Of a stretch of 11,855 bases of DNA, positions 6,869-11,855 are shown piece by piece; position 1 is the stretch's first letter; each line of letters begins with the position of its first letter. Origin of the DNA: QHWT01 sp046726015 (GTDB taxonomy: Bacteria; Acidobacteriota; Vicinamibacteria; Vicinamibacterales; 2-12-FULL-66-21); the NCBI GenBank assembly GCA_046726015.1, contig JBKOZS010000056.1, positions 1 to 11,855 of the forward strand. Direction: 5' to 3'. The position numbers and the translations under genes were made by a program. The notes beneath the pieces are model-generated. The model searched no databases. It was given only the letters and a program-made list of their open reading frames with translations, and was not told the origin of the DNA.

Positions 6869-6895
6869 GGACGACAATGTCGCTCACGCCGTCAC
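6853..6895 (+). repeat. Junction repeat copy 2: DUF418 3' end plus transferase start
   Basis: GGTGACCGCCAGCTGA at 6853-6868 is identical to 5508-5523 and in the same reading frame (VTAS-stop). GGACGAC follows, then ATGTCGCTCACGCCGTCAC at 6877-6895, which differs from 5535-5553 at only two bases. Confidence 0.85.
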
Positions 6896-7614
6896 CGGCG
6901 GGCTCCTTTCAACTGGCGCCCAACGAAGTGCATTGTTGGCGCGCCACTCTGGACGTTCCGCCTGAAACGTCCGCTCGCCTCTACACGACCCTCACGTCTG
7001 ACGAGCGTAACCGGAGCTCACGTTTTCGATTCGAGCGCGATCGGCAGCGGTTCATTGTGGCGCACGGAGTGCTGCGTGACGTCCTGGCGCGCTATCTCCG
7101 GACAAACCCCCGCGACATAACGTTTGCATACAACGCGTTCGGCAAGCCTGACCTCAGCCCTGTGTTCGGCAGCCGGCTCAAATTCAATCTTTCTCACTCA
7201 GCCGGTCTTGCCCTCATCGCGATCGCCGCTGACTCGAACGTCGGCGTTGATCTCGAATGCATGCGGGCGCAATGTGATTACGCCGAAATCGCGCAGAGCT
7301 TCTTCTCAGCAGTTGAAATCGACTGTTTGCACGCTCTCCCGAGCCATCTCTACGCCGAAGCCTTTTTCAATTGTTGGACGAAGAAGGAGGCTTACCTGAA
7401 GGCCCGCGGCGAGGGCCTGGCAATACCGTTGAATAGTTTTTCTGTTCCCGTGACAACCGATCCTGCGCGTACGCCCGTCGACCTGTATCGAGCGCCACAC
7501 GGTGTCCTTCCAGCCAAGCGTTGGTCGCTCTATACCCTTCAACCTGCTCCGGGTTATTTCGGGGCACTCGCAATTGAGGGAATTGGCTGGCGTTTGAGTC
7601 AATGGCAATGGTAG
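6877..7614 (+). CDS. Sfp-type 4'-phosphopantetheinyl transferase
   Basis: A 245-residue enzyme that would move the phosphopantetheine arm from coenzyme A to the carrier-domain serine (Ser819 of the NRPS). Family motifs are clear: QRFIVAHGVLRDVLARYL (residues 58-75), KFNLSHSAGLALIAIA (102-117), NVGVDLE with Mg2+ ligands Asp125 and Glu127, and FFNCWTKKEAYLKARGEGL with Glu171. Length is normal for the Sfp/Gsp group. The ATG at 6877 is chosen over an in-frame GTG at 6739, which would overlap the DUF418 gene by more than 100 bases; the ATG lies 8 nt after the DUF418 stop behind GAGG. It is the last gene on this strand before a strand switch, so it probably closes the operon. Base composition is closer to the DUF418 gene than to the NRPS. 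Confidence 0.93.
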   Translation: MSLTPSPAGSFQLAPNEVHCWRATLDVPPETSARLYTTLTSDERNRSSRFRFERDRQRFIVAHGVLRDVLARYLRTNPRDITFAYNAFGKPDLSPVFGSRLKFNLSHSAGLALIAIAADSNVGVDLECMRAQCDYAEIAQSFFSAVEIDCLHALPSHLYAEAFFNCWTKKEAYLKARGEGLAIPLNSFSVPVTTDPARTPVDLYRAPHGVLPAKRWSLYTLQPAPGYFGALAIEGIGWRLSQWQW

Positions 7615-7820
7615 GCGCCTCAAGGCGAACGTGAACACGACATCGGTCGTCTGCACGGCTTGAGAATTAGCCATACGATTACCCTCCTGGCAAACAGTGA
7701 TGCCACCCGTTAACGGCGCTTTTCGCGCGGTGGCGCAGGAATGCGCGAATGGCGAACCTTTTCCATTGGCGTTCCTGAGAGACGCAACGACGGCGCCTTC
7801 GAATTCCGCGGCGGCGTCGC
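7615..7820. other. Intergenic gap between convergent genes, nothing recognised
   Basis: The transferase gene and the SRPBCC gene point toward each other across about 206 bases. Only short, weak hairpins without a T tract are seen (for example ACGAC/GTCGT at 7637-7650), so no terminator can be named. No supported reading frame. Confidence 0.5.
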
Positions 7821-8291
7821 TCAGTTCGTGCGTGGCGTCGCTCGTGCGTCGCCATTGCGGGCTTCAATGGCCTTGACGGTCTTGGCCAGCTCCGTTCCCA
7901 GGACGCGCTGACCGAAGATCCTGAGCACGAACGCGAGCACCCGTCCCTTGAAGTTCTTGCCGTCGCGTACCACGACCGCGTCCAGGTCGGTCGTTCCGTC
8001 CCGCCGCCGCGTGAAGGTGTACGTGTGGCCCGAGCTTCCTCCCCACAGGTTGGAGTCGGTGGTTCTCATGACGATGCGATTGGGATCGGACCAGTCATAA
8101 TGCAGGCGCTCCCAGATGCCGCCGGAGCCCTCCGTGACGTCGGCCTCAAACGAGCCACGGTGATGCACCTTGAGGTACTGGTCGGCGCTTCTGCCAAAGA
8201 GCTTCGAGCGGCCCGGCCCGAAGTCAGTGAGCCCGGCGAGGAACTGCTCGGGCGTCGCGCTGGTTGTCTGGTGGAGGTGGATCGTCGACAT
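7821..8291 (-). CDS. SRPBCC (START-like) family protein
   Basis: A 156-residue protein beginning MSTIHLHQTTSATPEQFLAGL, with the alternating pattern of the SRPBCC helix-grip fold: an opening strand, ligand-pocket strands (SADQYLKVHHRGSFEADVTE, IWERLHYDWSDPNRIVMRTT, SGHTYTFTRRRDGTTDLDAV) and a long C-terminal helix (LGTELAKTVKAIEARN). These proteins bind hydrophobic ligands or act as polyketide-cyclase-like or stress proteins; the ligand cannot be predicted. The start at 8291 is chosen because AAGGAG lies 5 nt upstream; an in-frame start at 8345 would add 18 residues without such a site. It is divergent from the oxidoreductase gene and is not evidently part of the NRPS operon. Confidence 0.72.
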   Translation of the reverse strand: MSTIHLHQTTSATPEQFLAGLTDFGPGRSKLFGRSADQYLKVHHRGSFEADVTEGSGGIWERLHYDWSDPNRIVMRTTDSNLWGGSSGHTYTFTRRRDGTTDLDAVVVRDGKNFKGRVLAFVLRIFGQRVLGTELAKTVKAIEARNGDARATPRTN

Positions 8292-8296
8292 GCGTG

Positions 8297-8302
8297 CTCC
8301 TT
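8297..8302 (-). promoter_or_regulatory. Ribosome binding site for the SRPBCC gene
   Basis: AAGGAG on the - strand, 5 nt before the ATG whose first base is 8291. It fixes the start of the SRPBCC protein. Confidence 0.75.
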
Positions 8303-8528
8303 CGAGACAGCCGTTGGCCGTCTCAAGATGGCGACCATTCGTCACCGATTCAAGTGGGGACGAGAATCCCGCGCGTGCGGCCGATCATTTGACCACCTCG
8401 GTGAATGCAAATCTATTGGACGATGGTGTCGGTCGTTGGCAGTCAATCCACCTCTGCCGTTTCGACCGTTTAGCTGGTGATACCAAGATCTGATGGACGA
8501 CCGCGCTTCGGTCGCCCATGCTTGGTCC
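8303..8528. other. Divergent intergenic region with likely promoters, no site resolved
   Basis: The SRPBCC gene and the oxidoreductase gene diverge from this stretch, so it should hold both promoters. A TTGACC at 8389-8394 could be a -35 element for the + strand gene, but no good -10 box follows at the right distance. No operator-like dyad was found. Confidence 0.35.
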
Positions 8529-9911
8529 ATGACGCACAGATACGACGCGATTATCATCGGCACCGGCCAAGCAGGGCCGGCTTTGGCCCGGCGACTATCC
8601 GACGGCGGCATCTCGGTTGCTGTCGTCGAGCGCCATCTCTTCGGTGGCACGTGCGTGAATACCGGCTGCACTCCAACAAAGGCGATGGTTGCCAGCGCGT
8701 ACGCCGCGCATGTGGCACGCCGAGCGCGCGACTTCGGTGTGGAGATCGACGGTGACATTCGCGTCGACATGAAGCGCGTCAAAGCCAGGAAGGACGCGAT
8801 TGCCGAACGGTCACGCATCGGCCTCGAGAAGATGCTCCGCAGCCTGCCCCTGTGCGATGTCTACGTCGGACACGCTCGATTCAAGGCCGCCAAAGAAGTC
8901 GCGGTCGAGAATCAGATCCTGGCGGCGGATCGCATCTTCATCAACGTCGGCGGACGCGCAGCCGCGCCTTCGATGCCGGGAGTCGACCAGGTTCCCTTCC
9001 TAACAAACAGCTCGATGATGAGTTTGGATGCAGTACCGCCGCACCTGGTCATCATCGGCGGTAGCTATGTCGGACTGGAATTCGGGCAGATGTTTCGCCG
9101 CTTCGGGTCTGAAGTGACGATCATCGAGATGGGATCACGCCTTGCTCAGCGTGAAGATCCGGACATCTCCTCCGCGATTCAGGAGGTGTTCACCTCCGAA
9201 GGGATCAATCTGCGCCTGAACGCTCGTTGCATTCAGGTGAGTGGACATGCGGGTGCTGTGACCGCCCATGTCGAATGCGGAGAAGGCAGTCCGTCGATTG
9301 ACGGCACGCATCTGCTCCTCGCGGTGGGCCGTCGACCGAACACGGACGATCTGGGACTTGAGGCGGCCGGCATCTCACGCGATGAGCGTGGGTACATCAC
9401 GGTCAACGATCGACTGGAAACCAACGTTGAAGGTGTGTGGGCCCTTGGCGATTGCAATGGCAAAGGCGCCTTCACACACACGGCTTACAACGATTTCGAG
9501 ATCGTCGCGTCCAACCTGCTGGACGGCACGAGTCGCGGGGTTTCCGAGCGAATTCCCGCGCATGCGCTCTACATCGACCCGCCACTCGGCCGTGCCGGCC
9601 TGACGGAAACTGAAGCCCGGGATCGCGGACACACGGTGCTGGTTGCAAAGTTCCCCATGACTCGCGTCGCTCGCGCGATCGAAAAAGCGGAGACCAACGG
9701 TGTCATGAAGATTGTCGTTGACGGGCAGTCACAGGAGATCCTCGGCGCTGCGGTGTTCGGAACCGGCGGCGACGAAGCCATCCATTGCGTGCTGGATTCG
9801 ATGTACGCGAAAGCTCCGTATTCGGTCCTCCGGCGCGCGATGCACATCCATCCCACCGTATCGGAACTCATACCCACTCTGCTCGCAGAGCTCACGAGCG
9901 TGGCGACCTGA
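8529..9911 (+). CDS. FAD-dependent pyridine nucleotide-disulfide oxidoreductase (mercuric reductase/RclA-like)
   Basis: A 460-residue flavoenzyme with the class I disulfide reductase layout. An N-terminal FAD-binding GTGQAG (11-16) is followed by the redox-active pair Cys42/Cys47 in GGTCVNTGCTPTK. A central NAD(P)H Rossmann segment reads VIIGGSYVGLEFG, and a second FAD motif reads VWALGDCNGKGAFTHTAYND. The C-terminal interface domain has HIHPTVSELIP, where the His and Glu form the acid-base dyad. It lacks the N-terminal metal-binding domain and the C-terminal cysteine pair of true mercuric reductase, so it more likely belongs to the RclA/'FAD-containing oxidoreductase' group; the substrate is unknown. 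An in-frame ATG at 8493 would add 12 residues; neither start has a convincing ribosome binding site, and 8529 is chosen because relatives begin close to the GTGQAG motif. Transcribed divergently from the SRPBCC gene and convergently with the methyltransferase. Confidence 0.92.
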   Translation: MTHRYDAIIIGTGQAGPALARRLSDGGISVAVVERHLFGGTCVNTGCTPTKAMVASAYAAHVARRARDFGVEIDGDIRVDMKRVKARKDAIAERSRIGLEKMLRSLPLCDVYVGHARFKAAKEVAVENQILAADRIFINVGGRAAAPSMPGVDQVPFLTNSSMMSLDAVPPHLVIIGGSYVGLEFGQMFRRFGSEVTIIEMGSRLAQREDPDISSAIQEVFTSEGINLRLNARCIQVSGHAGAVTAHVECGEGSPSIDGTHLLLAVGRRPNTDDLGLEAAGISRDERGYITVNDRLETNVEGVWALGDCNGKGAFTHTAYNDFEIVASNLLDGTSRGVSERIPAHALYIDPPLGRAGLTETEARDRGHTVLVAKFPMTRVARAIEKAETNGVMKIVVDGQSQEILGAAVFGTGGDEAIHCVLDSMYAKAPYSVLRRAMHIHPTVSELIPTLLAELTSVAT

Positions 9912-10157
9912 TTCCCTCACCACGAAACGACGGAGATCAGCACGCAGCTCGCGACCTCCGGCGTGACAGGTATTTACTCACCCACGGTCTTCGCCTGCGC
10001 GAAGGAAATCACGAGACCATCGCAGATCGGCGCCCTTTTGGGTTGCAGAATGCGACCGCCGAAACTGGATTGCCGCAGCCGCGTGCTCGCTGGATCCACC
10101 GCGGACGCCGCGCAGCTCGTCGGTCGCAGCACGTCAGGCCGCGCCTCGGTTCTGGTC
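9912..10157. other. Intergenic gap between convergent genes
   Basis: About 246 bases between the oxidoreductase stop and the methyltransferase stop. A small perfect hairpin (CTTCGC, four-base loop, GCGAAG) lies at 9989-10004 but has no T tract on either strand. Reading frames crossing the gap show no recognisable protein features. Confidence 0.5.
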
Positions 10158-10994
10158 TCAGTGCGGCTTATGCGCCCAAGCGCCCACGAGGTTTGCAAAC
10201 ACAATAACTCCGCCTGTAGCCACTACTTCATCGCGTAAGCGCTGGGCGAGCGAATCGACCTGCACTTCGTCCGCCGTGGCCACGCCAAAGCGCTCCATCA
10301 TCGGCAACAGGCTACGGACGGTCTGTGCCGCGTACTCGTAGGCAGGAGAATCCAGTCCACCTTCAACACGCGCCCCGATAATCATCTGCGGCGCCGGCAG
10401 GCCCGCCGCGATGAATATCTGATAGAGCTTCAGTCCCAATTGCAGGTCTATGCCGCCACGCCGGAACGTTTCCCGAATCCAGTGAGCACATCGCTCAAAC
10501 AGCGGGGAAAGCGGTAGGGATTGACCACCGCTACTGAAGTCACACTCTTGAAAGGCGACGAGGCCACCGGTTCGCGCGTACGCAGCCGCGACGCGAAGGG
10601 TCGCGGCAGGATTGCCCTGATACAACAGAACAAGACGGCCGACAACTGCGTCAACAGGCTGATCCAAAGAGATCCGGTCGATCTCGCCCTGGATGAAGAT
10701 AACGTTCTGAAAGTTATCGGCAGAGGCGCGTTTGCGCGCGATCGCAAGTGCTTCAGCCGATCTGTCTACACCTATAACCGTTCCCGATGGGCCAACAAGC
10801 TTGCGTGCCAGAAACGAGACGTCACCTACGCCGCACCCAAGGTCAAGCACCCGCATGCCGACGTTCATCCCTGCGCTGAGAAAAACTTGCTCAGTTAAAG
10901 GACCAAGAAAACGGGACTGATTTATGAGTCGCTCGCGTTCATCGTCCGAATGTCCCGGAACGTAAACGGGATCCTGGTCGGGCTGATCGCTCAT
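10158..10994 (-). CDS. Class I SAM-dependent methyltransferase
   Basis: A 278-residue soluble methyltransferase. Motif I, VLDLGCGVGDVSFLA (from residue 49), is the glycine-rich SAM loop; GTVIGVDRS carries the acidic Asp77 that should hold the SAM ribose; a later PVDAVVGRLVLLYQGNP matches the motif IV/post-motif region, and GGLVAFQECDF follows. The opening segment (SDDERERLINQSRFLGPLTE) resembles small-molecule or ubiquinone/menaquinone-type methyltransferases, but the substrate cannot be told. The ATG at 10994 is preferred: GAGG lies 8 nt before it. A GTG at 11012 in the same frame would add six residues. No partner gene is close on this strand; the toxin-antitoxin remnant lies about 255 bases upstream. 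Confidence 0.87.
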   Translation of the reverse strand: MSDQPDQDPVYVPGHSDDERERLINQSRFLGPLTEQVFLSAGMNVGMRVLDLGCGVGDVSFLARKLVGPSGTVIGVDRSAEALAIARKRASADNFQNVIFIQGEIDRISLDQPVDAVVGRLVLLYQGNPAATLRVAAAYARTGGLVAFQECDFSSGGQSLPLSPLFERCAHWIRETFRRGGIDLQLGLKLYQIFIAAGLPAPQMIIGARVEGGLDSPAYEYAAQTVRSLLPMMERFGVATADEVQVDSLAQRLRDEVVATGGVIVFANLVGAWAHKPH

Positions 10995-11249
10995 GGGCTC
11001 TGCCTCGGACACTGAACGTGGCGGGTTCCGCCGCGTCTACATCCTCTGAACAGGGCCACACTGCGCTGGTCGGGCCTCCGACAGCGCGGTCCCGGGCAGT
11101 GGCCGATGCACATAGGTTCAAAAGAGAAATCGCGCCCGAACGGAATCTCACGCGAGGCAAACCTCGTGCTGGTGATCCGACCGAAGTGTACGTTCCCCAG
11201 CTTGTCGTTCGCTTGGAGAGTGGGCCTTCTTGAACATCTCCCACCGGCC
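10995..11249. other. Gap between the methyltransferase and the toxin remnant, nothing recognised
   Basis: About 255 bases upstream of the methyltransferase gene. All three - strand frames were translated by eye to look for the missing second half of the toxin; none shows the expected Arg-rich beta strands ending in a RRFPY-like motif. Open frames here look accidental. The methyltransferase promoter should lie here but no clear boxes are visible. Confidence 0.45.
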
Positions 11250-11384
11250 TCATTGAACAATCAACGAGAACGCCGCCTCGATCTCATCCTCAAGCTCGGT
11301 CGCGAGACCGGGTTGTCGCGATTCGTAGTAGTCAGCCTCACGATCAATCTCGTCAACCGCGAGGCGGTAGATGCAAAGATTCAT
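11250..11384 (-). pseudogene. ParE/RelE-type toxin, truncated after 44 codons
   Basis: The ATG at 11384 overlaps the antitoxin stop (ATGA), the usual arrangement of an antitoxin-toxin pair. The 44-residue product includes YRLAVDEIDREADYYESR and QPGLATELEDEIEAAFSLIV. This is the N-terminal two-helix hairpin typical of ParE/RelE-superfamily toxins ('EA...A..YYE...PGL...F..E'). Full toxins run to roughly 90-100 residues; the beta-sheet core with the active-site residues is missing, because a TGA follows Gln44 and no frame beyond continues the fold. It is therefore probably inactive as a toxin. The fragment could still bind the antitoxin. Confidence 0.7.
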
Positions 11385-11599
11385 CGACGCGCACGAGCGG
11401 CGCGTCGCTGTCGCACGTGTGCTCTGTATTCGTCGACCGTCATCGTCTCCGCGGTGCCCGCGTCGACCTCCGCGCTGCGACGCGTGATTTCGGCATTCCA
11501 GGCGTGCAGCGCCGGCCTCGACTTCCGGATCGAGGCTGCGTCGGGCCGCTCCTCAACGGGAAGACGGAGGATTTCGGCGAGCATGTCTGGGGCAGACAT
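11381..11599 (-). CDS. Addiction-module antitoxin (Unstab_antitox-like)
   Basis: A 72-residue protein starting MSAPDMLAEILRLPVEERPD and continuing AWNAEITRRSAEVDAGTAET and MTVDEYRAHVRQRR. This matches the short 'putative addiction module component' family (PF09720/TIGR02574), in which a helical segment is followed by the WxxEIxRRxxExxxGxxxxxxxxEVxxxL signature; the C-terminal part is expected to wrap around and neutralise a RelE/ParE toxin. Length is normal. The stop overlaps the start of the toxin gene by 4 nt, showing translational coupling. Since the toxin is truncated, this is likely a decaying module or an orphan antitoxin. It could also be a DNA-binding autorepressor, but no operator was identified. 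Confidence 0.78.
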   Translation of the reverse strand: MSAPDMLAEILRLPVEERPDAASIRKSRPALHAWNAEITRRSAEVDAGTAETMTVDEYRAHVRQRRAARARR

Positions 11600-11642
11600 C
11601 GACTCACTTTAACAGCATCGGCACCAGACGCCGGGCTGACAG

Positions 11643-11655
11643 CCAAAATGCGACG
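11643..11655. repeat. 13-bp inverted repeat, left arm
   Basis: CCAAAATGCGACG is the exact reverse complement of 11727-11739, with 71 bases between the arms. It lies upstream of the antitoxin gene. It could be a pair of operator half-sites, the ends of a small non-autonomous element, or a stem. Confidence 0.7.
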
Positions 11656-11726
11656 GTCAGTGGTGCCACGCTATCGGCTCAGGATCGGATCCCCGTGAGC
11701 GATTCGGACCGTGCGACCCGAACGAG

Positions 11727-11739
11727 CGTCGCATTTTGG
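11727..11739. repeat. 13-bp inverted repeat, right arm
   Basis: CGTCGCATTTTGG, the exact partner of 11643-11655. No target-site duplication is visible outside the arms (AG on the left, TA on the right). Confidence 0.7.
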
Positions 11740-11855
11740 TAAGAAATTTGCGTCGGGTCGGACGACCGTTCACGGCCTCCTTCTACCCGACCAGCGGCTG
11801 GGTCAACCCGAGGTCATCGGCATCGATCTCGGCACTCCCTCTGAACGCCTATATC

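Larger units (their letters stand above)
11600..11855. other. Contig-end region with no supported gene
   Basis: About 256 bases upstream of the antitoxin gene. It holds a perfect 13-bp inverted repeat (listed separately) and should contain the antitoxin promoter. A + strand frame opened by GTG at 11711 stays open to the window end but shows no family features. Confidence 0.4.

Noticed and set aside
7637..7650. Small hairpin after the transferase gene as terminator
   Set aside because: Five-base stem, no T tract; expected by chance in GC-rich DNA.
8389..8415. TTGACC with a downstream A/T-rich hexamer as promoter of the oxidoreductase gene
   Set aside because: The -10 candidate is poor and the spacing is short; mentioned only as a weak possibility.
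8493..8528. Twelve-residue N-terminal extension of the oxidoreductase
   Set aside because: Not clearly excluded, but family members start near the FAD-binding motif and no ribosome binding site favours the upstream ATG.
9989..10004. Hairpin as a bidirectional terminator between convergent genes
   Set aside because: Six-base stem only and no T tract on either strand.
10521..10898. + strand open frame over the methyltransferase
   Set aside because: The - strand frame carries clear SAM-binding motifs; the + strand frame has none.
11711..11855. + strand frame from a GTG open to the window end, containing IGIDLGTPS
   Set aside because: Too short, no ribosome binding site, overlaps the inverted repeat, and the IGIDLG string is too little to claim a family.

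Overview
The window is high-GC bacterial DNA, probably from an uncultured or soil-type Gram-negative lineage. No ribosomal or marker gene is present. Acidobacteriota, Gemmatimonadota and Myxococcota would all fit the gene mix, but this is a low-confidence guess. The first 35 bases are not genomic: they match an Illumina Nextera transposase adapter with one extra G, so the contig is cut there and the first gene is truncated by sequencing, not by evolution.

Region 1 (36-7614, + strand) is a compact gene run that looks like one biosynthetic operon. In order it holds: the 3' end of a Pls-type NRPS 'terminal domain' protein; a fold-type III PLP racemase-like protein with an N-terminal IPT/TIG domain; an NRPS with half of a condensation domain, an adenylation domain and a carrier domain; a SyrP-like TauD-family Fe(II)/2-oxoglutarate oxygenase; a DUF418 membrane protein; and an Sfp-type phosphopantetheinyl transferase. 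Spacing is tight at the start (1-nt gap, then a 4-nt ATGA overlap). A working model is that the NRPS activates one amino acid, perhaps a basic one, on its carrier domain; the transferase primes that domain; the oxygenase hydroxylates the tethered residue; the racemase supplies or changes a D-residue; and the Pls-type protein and the DUF418 protein handle assembly or export at the membrane. The product is unknown and I recognise no named cluster.

The operon carries scars of rearrangement. The first 27 codons of the racemase and NRPS genes are diverged copies of each other. A near-perfect 26-bp inverted repeat links the TIG-coding segment to the racemase 3' end. The oxygenase stop region and a would-be transferase start are repeated on either side of the DUF418 gene, as if that gene had been inserted between them.

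Region 2 (7615-11012) holds ordinary accessory genes: a SRPBCC protein (- strand), a divergent mercuric-reductase-like FAD disulfide oxidoreductase (+ strand) and a class I SAM methyltransferase (- strand).

Region 3 (11013-11855) contains a type II toxin-antitoxin remnant on the - strand: an intact addiction-module antitoxin overlapping a ParE/RelE toxin gene that stops after 44 codons. Beyond it lies a non-coding stretch with a perfect 13-bp inverted repeat. No rRNA, tRNA, CRISPR array or complete insertion sequence was seen. No gene-free stretch exceeds 300 bases.
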